DNA from: Syntrophobacterales bacterium
GTDB lineage: Bacteria > Desulfobacterota > Desulfobaccia > Desulfobaccales > 0-14-0-80-60-11
Assembly (NCBI GenBank): GCA_020060385.1
Contig: JAGVAH010000101.1
Coordinates: 1-52,961, forward strand
Length of the DNA: 52,961 nt
Direction of reading: 5' to 3'
Each line of letters starts with the position of its first letter. The first letter of the stretch is position 1. Shown one piece after another: positions 34,524 to 43,746 of the stretch. A program made the translations under genes and the position numbers. The notes under the pieces were generated by a model. The model saw only the letters and a program-made list of their open reading frames with translations. It was not told the DNA's origin and made no database searches.

Positions 34524-35681
34524 ATGAACCCGGGCCAGGAAATCCAAAAGTCAAACTGGTTTCAACAGAACCCCAAGAAAACCCTGGTGCTGTTCACCGG
34601 CTTGGTCATTCTTCTCATCGTCTTCGCCGCGGAAAAGATCCTGCAATTTTATAACCACCGTCACGGCGTCTTCCTGGAGACCGAGTCCAGGCACATCCGG
34701 CTGAAGGAATACCGGCCCCTGACCAGGTTGCTGCTCCCCTTCCCCCGGGGCCACCAGCCCTTCACTGAGCACGTTTTCACTAAGAAATACCCGATCCGCG
34801 TGGATCGAGACGGGTTCATCATGCCCTCCCGGAAGTATGCTCACCCGGACCTGAGCCTCGTTTTTTTGGGGGGGTCCACCACCGAGTGTCTGTTCGTGGA
34901 TGAATCAAGCCGCTTCCCTTTCCTGGTGGGCACGATCCTGGAGAAAGAAACCGGCCAGAAGGTCAATTCTTATAACGCCGGTATGTCCGGCAACAATAGC
35001 CTGAATTGTATCGACATCCTGGTGAACAAGGTGATCCCCTTACAGCCCCGGGTGGTGGTGTTCATGGAGAATATCAACGAGTTGAGCACCCTGCTCTATG
35101 AAGGCACCTATTGGAATAAAAACACCAGCCGCTCGCCCCTCGAGATTTTGCAGAAAACGAAGATGGTGGGCAAGCTCTTGAAAGAGATCTGCATTCCCAA
35201 TCTCAATTATGCCTATAGGAATTTGAAATCCTGGTTATCTCAGGGGGAGGAAGATGAATTCGCCCCCATCCGGGGGAAGAAACTGCAGGTGGATCAGGCC
35301 CGACTCAACCGGGAATTTGCCATGAACTTGCAGGTCATCATCGACATCTGCAAGGCCAGGAAGATAGTGCCGGTGCTCATGACCCAGGCCAACCGCATCA
35401 CCGCCAAGCCGGACCCGGTGGTCACGGCCTACGTGGGCCGTTTCGGCCGGGACGCGGGCCTCGGTTACCAGGAATTCAAAGAGCTCTACGACTCCTTCAA
35501 CGCCACCATCAGGCGGCTGGGCCGGGAGAATCAGGTGCTGGTCATTGATCTGGCCGCGACGGTTCCCCCGGACAAGAAATATCTTTACGACATGGTGCAT
35601 TTTAGCGATGCGGGCTCGCAATACGCCGCGGGCCTCATCGCCGCCAAGTTGAAAACTATTATCGCCTCACCGCCACGATAA
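34524..35681 (+). CDS. Membrane-anchored SGNH/GDSL-like hydrolase
   Basis: The 385-residue protein has one N-terminal helix (TLVLFTGLVILLIVFAAEKI). The extracytoplasmic domain contains SGNH blocks: LVFLGGSTTECLFVD (Ser of block I in GGST), NAGMSGNNSLN (block II Gly/Asn), MENINEL (block III-like) and YLYDMVHFSDAGSQYAA (block V Asp-x-x-His). This points to an esterase or O-acetyl transferase/esterase acting on surface glycans. I take ATG 34524; the upstream extension to 34467 is intergenic. The gene is isolated from the pyrR group by a repeat. Confidence 0.75.
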   Translation: MNPGQEIQKSNWFQQNPKKTLVLFTGLVILLIVFAAEKILQFYNHRHGVFLETESRHIRLKEYRPLTRLLLPFPRGHQPFTEHVFTKKYPIRVDRDGFIMPSRKYAHPDLSLVFLGGSTTECLFVDESSRFPFLVGTILEKETGQKVNSYNAGMSGNNSLNCIDILVNKVIPLQPRVVVFMENINELSTLLYEGTYWNKNTSRSPLEILQKTKMVGKLLKEICIPNLNYAYRNLKSWLSQGEEDEFAPIRGKKLQVDQARLNREFAMNLQVIIDICKARKIVPVLMTQANRITAKPDPVVTAYVGRFGRDAGLGYQEFKELYDSFNATIRRLGRENQVLVIDLAATVPPDKKYLYDMVHFSDAGSQYAAGLIAAKLKTIIASPPR

Positions 35682-35737
35682 TTTACGCAACCGGGGTTGT
35701 TAACCGAAAACAAATAATAAAAACTTAAATTTACCTT

Positions 35738-37429
35738 ATGGAATATTTTTCCGAAGTCCGTCTGGCCGGGTTCTCTCTGGCAGCCATCAAACAGGGCGCA
35801 GCCATCCGGGATCGCCAGGTCCTGAAGGATTTTCTGGAATACGTCCATATCCAGCAAGGTCTGCTGGCTCCTTACGGCCCCCGCTATCCCCTCATCGAAT
35901 TCCGGGAGCTGCTCCCTTCCTTTGAAAAGAATTTTGCCGAGTACCGCTATCTGCCCAGCTTCAGCATGGTGGCCTTCAACCGGCCCCTGGCCTACCAGGA
36001 AGAGATCTTTCAGTTCGATCTCCTCCATCCCCTGGAGGAGGGCCGGAAACGGGCGGCCCGGGAAAATCTGGACAAAATCACCCCCCATCTGGACCGGGAC
36101 CTGCGGCCCACCTTTAAACAGCTCTTTGCCGGCAAAGACCTCACCGACCTGGCCCATTACCAGGAGTTGACGGAATTTCTCTTTCACATGGACCGGGCCC
36201 AGGTGATCGCCCGGGACGGGGCCGGTGATTTCCGCCTCCTGGGGGTTTACGGCTCCTTTCCTTCGGACCTGGATACCGAACTCAAGACCTTCGGCCGCCG
36301 TCTGGGCAAGTTTAAGAAGCTGGACAGCGCCATCTATGAAAAGGAACGGGAATTCGTCTACCAGTTTCTCATGGAGCTTTACGGCTTTCCCATCGCCGCG
36401 GAAAGGCGCACCTCCGCGGCCCTCTTCGCCCGGAAGTTGAGCCGTCTCAAAGAACAGTACCTCATTAAGGTTCTGGGTTGCTCGGACCGCACCATTACCA
36501 GCCTGTCGGGATTTGAGCAGAAGAGGTATCCCCTGGTGGAAAAAGTGGCCTTGATTTCTCTCCCCCGGAGCATCAGCAATGCCGCGCCCCATCTGCGGGA
36601 GCAGGGATTTTATGTGGATCCCCGGCGGCGGGTGGTCATCCTCAAGGTGACCTACCAGCAGCACAAATACAACCGCTTCAATGTCCTGGAGGACCGGGCC
36701 CTGGGATTGGTGAAACAGGAGATCATCCACCCCGTGCACGGGGGCCGGGACACCAGCCTGAACATCCTAAAGGACACCAAGCGCTTCCTGAAGGAGCTCA
36801 CCGACATCGTCCGGGGGGAACACCGGGGCACCATCTCTTATCAGCGCGCCGAACTCCTCACTTCCACCAAGACCCATGAAGAGCGTCTCAAGTTTCTTTC
36901 CGCCTGGCTGGCCAAAAACCAGCGGCGCCTGGGGACTTACAGCCAGGAATCCTTTCACGCGGCCAAAAAATTGTTGAACAGCTACCTGCTCAACCGGGAC
37001 AACCGGGAGGTCTTTGCCAAACACCCGGAGTTGCACCGGGAGGTGGTGCAACGCCTGTCCTACGTCTCCCAGGCCCATCAGCTGCAAACCCTGGAAAAGC
37101 TGGCCCAAAAGAATGGCCCGCACCTGGGCCCCACCCGGCGGCTGGAAGAGGCCCTGGCCTTCCTGGAGGATAAAAAGGAAGAGTTGCCCTATTTCTATCC
37201 CGACCTCTTTGATAAATGCGCCAACTTGTGGGAGCAGATCCGGGCCTACCCCTACTTTAAGGGGCTGGCCGCCCGGCCGCAGCCCCCGGAGACCCCCTTC
37301 CGGCGGCGGGTGTGGCAGATGCTGCTCCGGGGTCAGGAACTGACCCGGGAATTGGGGGAGCAACACCGCCAGGTGCATGCCGCAGCCGACCGGGGCACCC
37401 CTTTCCCGGTGCTGACCTCGAAAAAATGA
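35738..37429 (+). CDS. Large hypothetical protein, 563 aa, soluble, helical
   Basis: The protein starts MEYFSEVRLAGFSLAAIKQG and has no signal peptide or membrane segment. It is rich in Arg, Lys, Leu, Phe and Tyr, with stretches such as FKKLDSAIYEKEREFVYQFL, AERRTSAALFARKLSRLKEQ and LTSTKTHEERLKFLSAWLAK. One His-rich part (VKQEIIHPVHGGRDTSLNIL) stands out. I recognise no domain. It follows the SGNH gene by 56 bp; co-transcription is likely. Confidence 0.7.
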   Translation: MEYFSEVRLAGFSLAAIKQGAAIRDRQVLKDFLEYVHIQQGLLAPYGPRYPLIEFRELLPSFEKNFAEYRYLPSFSMVAFNRPLAYQEEIFQFDLLHPLEEGRKRAARENLDKITPHLDRDLRPTFKQLFAGKDLTDLAHYQELTEFLFHMDRAQVIARDGAGDFRLLGVYGSFPSDLDTELKTFGRRLGKFKKLDSAIYEKEREFVYQFLMELYGFPIAAERRTSAALFARKLSRLKEQYLIKVLGCSDRTITSLSGFEQKRYPLVEKVALISLPRSISNAAPHLREQGFYVDPRRRVVILKVTYQQHKYNRFNVLEDRALGLVKQEIIHPVHGGRDTSLNILKDTKRFLKELTDIVRGEHRGTISYQRAELLTSTKTHEERLKFLSAWLAKNQRRLGTYSQESFHAAKKLLNSYLLNRDNREVFAKHPELHREVVQRLSYVSQAHQLQTLEKLAQKNGPHLGPTRRLEEALAFLEDKKEELPYFYPDLFDKCANLWEQIRAYPYFKGLAARPQPPETPFRRRVWQMLLRGQELTRELGEQHRQVHAAADRGTPFPVLTSKK

Positions 37430-37951
37430 TGTGGCTGCCAACTTACAGCCGTAAGCTAACAAGATTGGGCAGATGCCGGCTGCATGCTAAACTCGTTGCC
37501 AAAAGTCTTTTCTACCCCCCCTCACCTTAGCCCTCTACCCCCGCTGGGGGGAGAGGGGATAAGAGGACAGAACTTTTGGTAAATGCTATATTTTTTGCAG
37601 TTCTGGAGGCATTCCCTACCCGGTATCCTCAACTGACTAGCCCTTGGCTCCATTGACCACACCTTTAACTGAAAACTTCTTGCAACTACGGCGGGACAGG
37701 TCGCCATCACCGCTTGGGGCCGGATTGGGGTCCATTATAGGTTTCCTCCTCCGGAGACATCGGCTGGCCAGGGGGTGGCAGGCCAATAACCGGTAAACAG
37801 ATACATTTTGAGGGACAGGTGTGCTATTCTGGCTCCGTTCCCCGCAGATGTTTGGCCCGAAACGGCAGAGACCATCCCGGGGTTGAACCTGACAGGAAAG
37901 TTCCAGCGCCATTTTTTGACCTTGGTGCTCAAGGATGCGGCGTAATCCCCC
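37430..37951. other. Intergenic region with a GC-rich repeat, no gene
   Basis: Beyond the repeat at 37496-37567, I see no coding sequence. It includes an AT-rich stretch with a possible promoter near 37580-37600, and an expected control region for the SulP gene. No known riboswitch pattern was recognised. Confidence 0.5.
37496..37567 (+). repeat. GC-rich hairpin repeat, copy 1
   Basis: It begins TTGCCAAAAGTCTTTTC, passes through CCCCCCTCACC and a hairpin CCCCCGCTGGGGGGAGAGG, and ends GGATAAGAGGA. A near-identical copy in the same orientation is at 52889-52961. Confidence 0.85.
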
Positions 37952-39697
37952 ATGACTAACCCGTTGACCGCGCAATCCCAGTCCACCCAGGCCCGTCTGT
38001 GGCACTTTTTTCCCATCCTCCGTTGGCTTCCCGCCTACCAGTCCCAATGGTTCCGGGCCGACCTCTATGCCGGTCTCACCCTCTGGGGGATGCTGGTGCC
38101 CGAGGCCATTGCCTACGCGGGGATGGCAGGTGCGCCGCCCCAGGCCGGGCTTTACACTTTGCTGGCTTCTCTGGCGGCCTACGTGGTCTTGGGCACCAGC
38201 CGGCAGCTGGTCTGCGCGGCCACCTCCTCCTCGTCCATCATGATGGCCGCGGTGGTCGCGCCCCTGGCCCTGGCGGCGCCCCATAAATACGGCGTCTTGC
38301 TGGTGGCCCTGGTGCTGCTGGTGGGGCTGTTTTTCCTGGTGTGCGGTCTGTTGCGCCTGGGGTTTGTGGCTTCTTTCATGTCCAAGCCGGTGATGACCGG
38401 CTTCGTCTGCGGGTTGGCCATCTACATCGCCGTCAGCCAGGCCGGGAAGATCCTGGGATTGCCCCGGGGCCCCGGGGATACCCTGCAGCAGGCCTGGCAC
38501 CTGCTGACCCACCTGCAGCAAGGAAACTGGGCCACCTGCGCCGTGGGCCTGGGGGCCCTGGCCCTGCTCTTCGGACTGGAACGGGTGGCCCCCCGGGTGC
38601 CCGCGGCCTTGCTGGTCATGATCCTGGGAATCGCCGCCGCCAGCTTCTGCGGTCTGGCCGGCCGATGCGGCGTGCAGGTGGTGGGCCTGATACCCGGCGG
38701 GCTCCCCGGGATGTCCCTGCCCTCAGTCAGCGCCGCCGAGCTGCTGGCCTTGCTGCCGGGCGCTCTGGGCGTCACCCTGGTTACCTTCTCCCAAGCCCTG
38801 GGCACGTCCCAGGCCTTTGCCGCCCGGCATGGCTATGAGATCGATACCAACCAGGAATTAGTGGCCATGGGCGTGGCCAACCTGGGGTCCGGTTTGCTGG
38901 GGGGCCTGGTGAACGGCGGCAGCATGTCCTCCACGGCCGTCAATGACCGGGCCGGAGCCCAGACGCAGGTCTCCCAGATCGTGGCCTCAGGGATGGCGCT
39001 GGTCACGGTCCTGGCGCTGATGCCCCTGTTCCACAACCTGCCGGAGGCCGTGCTGGGGGCCGTGGTCATTCACGCGGTGGCGCGGCTGCTGAAGGTGGGG
39101 GAATTGTGGCGCTTCTACCGGTGGCAGCGGGGCGAGTTCTGGCTGGCCTTGGTGGCCCTGCTGGGGGTGCTAGCCATCGATATTTTGCCCGGCTTGTTGC
39201 TGGCGGTGCTGCTGTCCTTGTGGCGCCTCATCTGGCGGGCCAGCCACCTGTCCATCTCACTCCTGGGGCAGGTGCCGGGCCAGATGGCGGTCTACGGCAA
39301 TCTGCGGCACCACCCGGAATACCGGCCCATTGAGGGCCTGGCCATCCTGCGGCCCGCTGGCCCCCTGTTTTTCGCCAATGCCCAGCAACTGCGGGACGAG
39401 GTGCAGGCCTTGCTGCACCACCAGCCACCCCCCGCGGCCATCCTCCTGGACCTGCACGCCAACCCCAGTCTGGACCTCACCACCTTGGACATACTCTGGG
39501 GATTGCTGGCCGAGGCCCGGCAGGCAGGGGTGGAACTCCTGTTTGCCGAGTTGGCGGCCCCGGTGCGCGACCTGTTTTCCCGCTCCGGCCTCCTGGCGGC
39601 AGTGGGAGAAGCCCGGTTCTTCCGCACCCTGGACGAAGCGGTGCAAGATTACCTGGGCCGCCACGGGCCCGCGGCAGAAGTGATTGACAAGTATTAG
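37952..39697 (+). CDS. SulP-family anion transporter with STAS domain
   Basis: The 581-residue protein has an N-terminal membrane domain of about 12 hydrophobic segments: DLYAGLTLWGMLVPEAIAYA, GTSRQLVCAATSSSSIMMAA and NLGSGLLGGLVNGGSMSSTA. The STAS domain from about residue 450 contains AILLDLHANPSLDLTTLDIL. SulP proteins move sulfate, bicarbonate or other anions with Na+ or H+. The family's N-terminal PxAxAY (here PEAIAYA) and NxxGG-type segments are present. Which anion is carried cannot be told by eye. It is the first gene before the acetate/glycogen block. Confidence 0.93.
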   Translation: MTNPLTAQSQSTQARLWHFFPILRWLPAYQSQWFRADLYAGLTLWGMLVPEAIAYAGMAGAPPQAGLYTLLASLAAYVVLGTSRQLVCAATSSSSIMMAAVVAPLALAAPHKYGVLLVALVLLVGLFFLVCGLLRLGFVASFMSKPVMTGFVCGLAIYIAVSQAGKILGLPRGPGDTLQQAWHLLTHLQQGNWATCAVGLGALALLFGLERVAPRVPAALLVMILGIAAASFCGLAGRCGVQVVGLIPGGLPGMSLPSVSAAELLALLPGALGVTLVTFSQALGTSQAFAARHGYEIDTNQELVAMGVANLGSGLLGGLVNGGSMSSTAVNDRAGAQTQVSQIVASGMALVTVLALMPLFHNLPEAVLGAVVIHAVARLLKVGELWRFYRWQRGEFWLALVALLGVLAIDILPGLLLAVLLSLWRLIWRASHLSISLLGQVPGQMAVYGNLRHHPEYRPIEGLAILRPAGPLFFANAQQLRDEVQALLHHQPPPAAILLDLHANPSLDLTTLDILWGLLAEARQAGVELLFAELAAPVRDLFSRSGLLAAVGEARFFRTLDEAVQDYLGRHGPAAEVIDKY

Positions 39698-40258
39698 GGA
39701 TAGGGTGTCTACCAGGAGAAGGAGGGTTTCCTAAAGCGCCAGGCAGAAAGCGCCTGGACGGTCACGGCGAGCCCACATCCCGGCCGGCGGCCAGGCCTCG
39801 CCACTCAGGGCCCCGGGAGATATGGCCGAAAAAACCAATTGAAAAAGACATCCCAAAGACTTAGTATGAAAAATGGAACACCTCTAGCTGATATCTGACT
39901 GTCAACAATAATATCTTTCTCAAAATAAATCCCTTGCAAGAAGTTTTGTGGTCCAGGGGGGACAAAATGAACCCCAGGGAAGCATTTTTTGCAACACTTG
40001 TCACCTCTTCATAATTCTTTTCTAACTGGCCTACCCTGGGGTAAGGGACTACCCGGTCAGCAAAGGCCAAAAGCGGTGCTTTCTTCCTCGTGCAGTCCCA
40101 CCAAGGTCCGGGCGGTCCCAATCAACCAGGCCATCAAGATATCCGGGGAAACGCCGCAAAATACATGGTCACCAAGGAGATGGAACGCCAAAGCACATCC
40201 ATGGGGAGAATGAAGGTCTGATTGGCTAAGTTACCGTCATGAAAAGGAGGAGTAAGGG
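39698..40258. other. Intergenic region, no gene seen
   Basis: The right half has short open stretches resembling degraded coding sequence but nothing I can name. A possible promoter (TTGCAA, 17 bp, TAATTC near 39989-40017) and the AAGGAGGAG before the phosphoketolase remnant lie here. Confidence 0.45.
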
Positions 40259-41053
40259 ATGACGACTCCCGCCCAGCAGCCCCTGGCAGTTCCAGGAAAC
40301 GAGAGCATTAGCCCTTACGGGCCGGCCCGGGCGACGATCCCAGGGACCCCCCTGAGCCCGGAGGAGCTGCGCCAGATCGACGCCTACTGGCAAGCCAGCC
40401 TCTACCTCTGCCTGGGCATGTTGTCCCTCCTGGACAACCCGCTGCTCCGGGAGCCCCTCCAACTAAAGCATATCAAGCCGCGGCTCTTAGGCCACTGGGG
40501 TTCGGATGCGGGCCAGTGCTTCACTTATATCCATTTCAACCGGCTGATCAACAAGTACGGCCTGAACGCCATCTATATCTCCGGCCCGGGGCACGGCGCG
40601 CCGTCCGTCTTGTCCCAGGCGTACCTCGAGGGAACCTACTCCGAGATCTACCCGGACAAGAGCCAAGACCTGGCCGGGATGCAACGCTTCTTCAAGCAGT
40701 TCTCCTTCCCCGGCGGCATCGGCAGCCACGCCACTCCGGAAACCCCCGGCAGTATCCACGAAGGAGGCGAGTTGGGTTACAGCCTCTCCTACGCCTATGG
40801 CACGGTCTTCGACCACCCGGACCTGATTACCCTGGTGATGGTGGGGGACGGCGAATCCGAGACCGGCCCCCTGGCCACCAGCTGGCACAGCAACAAGTTC
40901 CTCAACCCCATCACCGACGGCGCCACCAATCCGGCCCACCTGCAGTTGCTGGAAGCGTGGCTGCGCAGATATAAGCCGGAGGAGCGTTTTGACGCGAAGG
41001 AGCGGCTGATCCACGAGTTGCAGGCCCTGGCCCCCCGGGGAACCGGCGCATGA
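40259..41053 (+). pseudogene. xfp: Truncated phosphoketolase (XFP) with internal deletion
   Basis: The 264-codon frame reads as a phosphoketolase start: [60 protein letters not shown], and the thiamine-diphosphate site [20 protein letters not shown]. After FLNPITDGA it jumps to [20 protein letters not shown], a segment that in full enzymes (about 800 residues) lies roughly 150-200 residues later. It then stops at LAPRGTGA. Thus an internal piece and the whole C-terminal half are missing. A good ribosome-binding site remains. It lacks the pyrimidine-binding domain, so it should be inactive, although a short protein may be made. Confidence 0.88.
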
Positions 41054-41215
41054 GCGAGGGACGGACCCGGACACTGCCCCAGCCTGCCCCTGGCCGCTTG
41101 GTTGATGGTAGGTTTAACCGGAGGATGATGCACCTTTCTTTCCCTGGCCAGCAACCGATACTATCAGCTTCTCCCTCAATACTTAGTATCTTCATAAACC
41201 AAGAGGAACGTGCCC

Positions 41216-43714
41216 ATGACCATTGATCTGATCTCCAGTGAGGCGGCGCAGCAGCAAAGCGCCGCAGAACTGTGCGCCACCCTCGCCACTTCCCCCCAGG
41301 GACTCTCCAGCGAGGAGGCCCAAAGCCGTCTGGCCCAATTTGGCCCCAATGCCCTGGAAGAAAAGAAAGTCAACCCCCTCTTAAAATTCCTTGGGTATTT
41401 CTGGGGGCCCATTCCCTGGATGATCGAAGTCGCGGCCATCCTCTCGGGTGTGGTCCAGCACTGGGACGATTTCACCATCATTATGATCCTGCTGATTTTC
41501 AACGCCCTGGTGGGTTTCTGGCAGGAATATAAGGCCGCCAATGCCCTGGAGGCCCTGAAAAAGGAACTGGCCCTGAACGCCCGGGTGCTGCGGGACGGCA
41601 AATGGCAGGAAATTCCTTCGGCCCAGCTGGTCCCGGGGGATATTATCCGCCTCCGCCTGGGGGATATCATTCCCGGGGACGTCAAACTGATGGAGGGCGA
41701 ATTTCTCAGTGTGGACCAGTCCGCGTTGACCGGAGAATCCTTGCCGGTGAGTAAAAAGGCGGGAGATATCGCCTACTCCGGCTCGGTGGCCAAACAGGGG
41801 GAAATGGTGGCCCTGGTCACCGGCACCGGCGCCAACACCTTCTTCGGCCGCACCGCCAAGCTGGTGCAGGAAGCCGGAGCAGCCTCCCACTTCCAGAAGG
41901 CGGTTCTGCAAATCGGGGATTACCTGATTTACCTGAGCCTGGGGTTGGTGACGGTGCTCATCCTGGTGCAACTGGAGCGGGGGGACCATCTTTTGACCCT
42001 CATCCAGTTCGCCCTGATCCTAACGGTGGCTTCCATTCCCGTGGCCTTGCCCGCGGTGCTGTCGGTGACCATGGCGGTGGGGGCCCTGGCCCTGTCCAAG
42101 ATGAAGGCCATTGTCACCCGTCTGGAATCCATTGAAGAGATGGCCGGGGTGGACATCCTGTGTTCGGACAAGACCGGCACCCTGACCCTCAATCAGCTGA
42201 CCTTGGGGGAGCCGGTAACCTTCGCGGCTCAAGATAAACAGGAATTGGTCTTGTGGGGGTCCCTGGCCTCCAAAGAGGAGGACCGGGACCCCATCGATCT
42301 GGCGGTGTTGGCCGGCCTGGCAGATAAACAGGCCCTGGCGGCCTACAGCCAGACCCAATTTAGGCCTTTCGATCCGGTGGGCAAAAGAACGGAAAGCACC
42401 CTTGAGGATGGAGAAAATCATACCTTTAAGGCCACCAAAGGCGCACCCCAAGTTATTATGGGCCTGTGCCACCTGGACCCGGAAACTTCCGCCCAGGCCC
42501 AGAAGGTGGTGGATGATCTAGCGGCCAAAGGATACCGCACCCTGGGAGTGGCGCGGTCCGCCAACACCGGCCCCTGGCAGTTCTTAGGCATCTTGCCTCT
42601 GTTTGATCCTCCCCGGGAGGATTCCCAGGAGACCATTGCCGAGGCCCGGCGGCACGGGGTCCAGGTGAAGATGGTCACCGGGGATAACGTGGCCATCGCC
42701 CGGGAGATCTCCCAGCACCTGGGCCTGGGCACCAACATTAAGCCGGCTTCCCAATTGCTTAAAGAAGGCGCGGATATCTCCAAACTGGAGGGGGCGGCGG
42801 CGGCGGCCATCGAGGCTGCGGACGGCTATGCGGAAGTCTTCCCGGAACACAAATATGGCATTGTCCGGGCCTTGCAGTCCCGGGGTCACATCACCGGCAT
42901 GACCGGGGACGGGGTCAACGACGCCCCGGCCATCAAGCAGGCCGATGTGGGCATTGCCGTGAGCGGGGCCACGGATGCGGCCCGGGCCGCGGCCGACCTG
43001 GTGCTCACCGCGCCCGGCTTGTCGGTGATAGTGAAGGCGGTGGAGGAGGCCCGCCGCATCTTCGAGCGCATGAACAGTTATGCCATCTACCGCATCGTCG
43101 AGACCATCCGCATCATGTTTTTCGTGGTTCTGGCCATGGTCTTCTATAACTTTTATCCCATCACGGCCATCATGATCATCCTGCTGGCCCTCTTCAATGA
43201 TGCCCCCATCATGGCCATTGCCTTTGACAACACCATGGTGGACCCCGAGCCGGTCAAGTGGAACATGCGCCGGGTGTTGACCATCTCCACCGTCCTGGGG
43301 CTCATCGGCGTGGCGGAAACCTTCCTGATCCTGATTATTGCCAAGAATTGGCTCAAATTTGACATCCCTGAGATCCAGAGCTTTATTTTCCTCAAGTTGG
43401 CGGTGGCCGGACATCTTACCCTCTTCGTGGCCCGCACCCCCCGCATGTTTTTGCGCAGGCCCTGGCCCGCGCCGGTTCTTCTCTGGTCGGCCATTGTCAC
43501 CAAGGTCCTGGCCACCTTGTTCGTGGTTTATCCCTTCGGCCTCATTACCCCCATCTCCTGGGAGGCGGTGGGGATCATCTGGGCCTACTGCCTCGCCTGG
43601 ATTTTCATTGAAGATCTGGCTAAATTAGCGGTTTTGAGGCATCTGGAGATGAGGGGCCAGCGCCATCTAACCTTCCTGCAGCTGGCAAAAAGATGGCTCG
43701 ACCCCTATAGGTAG
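41216..43714 (+). CDS. P3A-type plasma-membrane proton ATPase
   Basis: The 832-residue P-type ATPase has actuator motif VDQSALTGESLPVSKKAGD, PVALPAVLSV in the fourth membrane helix (P3A signature), phosphorylation site CSDKTGTLT with Asp318, and hinge MVTGDNVAIAREI plus MTGDGVNDAPAIKQADVGIA. It has ten membrane segments and no metal-binding N-domain. It pumps H+ outward using ATP, or in some bacteria other monovalent cations. The ATG 41216 is preferred (AGAGGAA, 7 nt) over GTG 41210. Lying directly before acetate kinase, it would consume ATP from acetyl phosphate to drive proton extrusion. Confidence 0.93.
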   Translation: MTIDLISSEAAQQQSAAELCATLATSPQGLSSEEAQSRLAQFGPNALEEKKVNPLLKFLGYFWGPIPWMIEVAAILSGVVQHWDDFTIIMILLIFNALVGFWQEYKAANALEALKKELALNARVLRDGKWQEIPSAQLVPGDIIRLRLGDIIPGDVKLMEGEFLSVDQSALTGESLPVSKKAGDIAYSGSVAKQGEMVALVTGTGANTFFGRTAKLVQEAGAASHFQKAVLQIGDYLIYLSLGLVTVLILVQLERGDHLLTLIQFALILTVASIPVALPAVLSVTMAVGALALSKMKAIVTRLESIEEMAGVDILCSDKTGTLTLNQLTLGEPVTFAAQDKQELVLWGSLASKEEDRDPIDLAVLAGLADKQALAAYSQTQFRPFDPVGKRTESTLEDGENHTFKATKGAPQVIMGLCHLDPETSAQAQKVVDDLAAKGYRTLGVARSANTGPWQFLGILPLFDPPREDSQETIAEARRHGVQVKMVTGDNVAIAREISQHLGLGTNIKPASQLLKEGADISKLEGAAAAAIEAADGYAEVFPEHKYGIVRALQSRGHITGMTGDGVNDAPAIKQADVGIAVSGATDAARAAADLVLTAPGLSVIVKAVEEARRIFERMNSYAIYRIVETIRIMFFVVLAMVFYNFYPITAIMIILLALFNDAPIMAIAFDNTMVDPEPVKWNMRRVLTISTVLGLIGVAETFLILIIAKNWLKFDIPEIQSFIFLKLAVAGHLTLFVARTPRMFLRRPWPAPVLLWSAIVTKVLATLFVVYPFGLITPISWEAVGIIWAYCLAWIFIEDLAKLAVLRHLEMRGQRHLTFLQLAKRWLDPYR

Positions 43715-43746
43715 GGGAGAAGCGCTGCGCAGGGACTACCGGGATT

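Noticed and set aside
41051-41053. TGA ending the phosphoketolase remnant as a third selenocysteine codon
   Set aside because: Downstream in-frame sequence bears no relation to phosphoketolase and soon stops; no SECIS-like hairpin at the right distance; the protein already lacks an internal segment.
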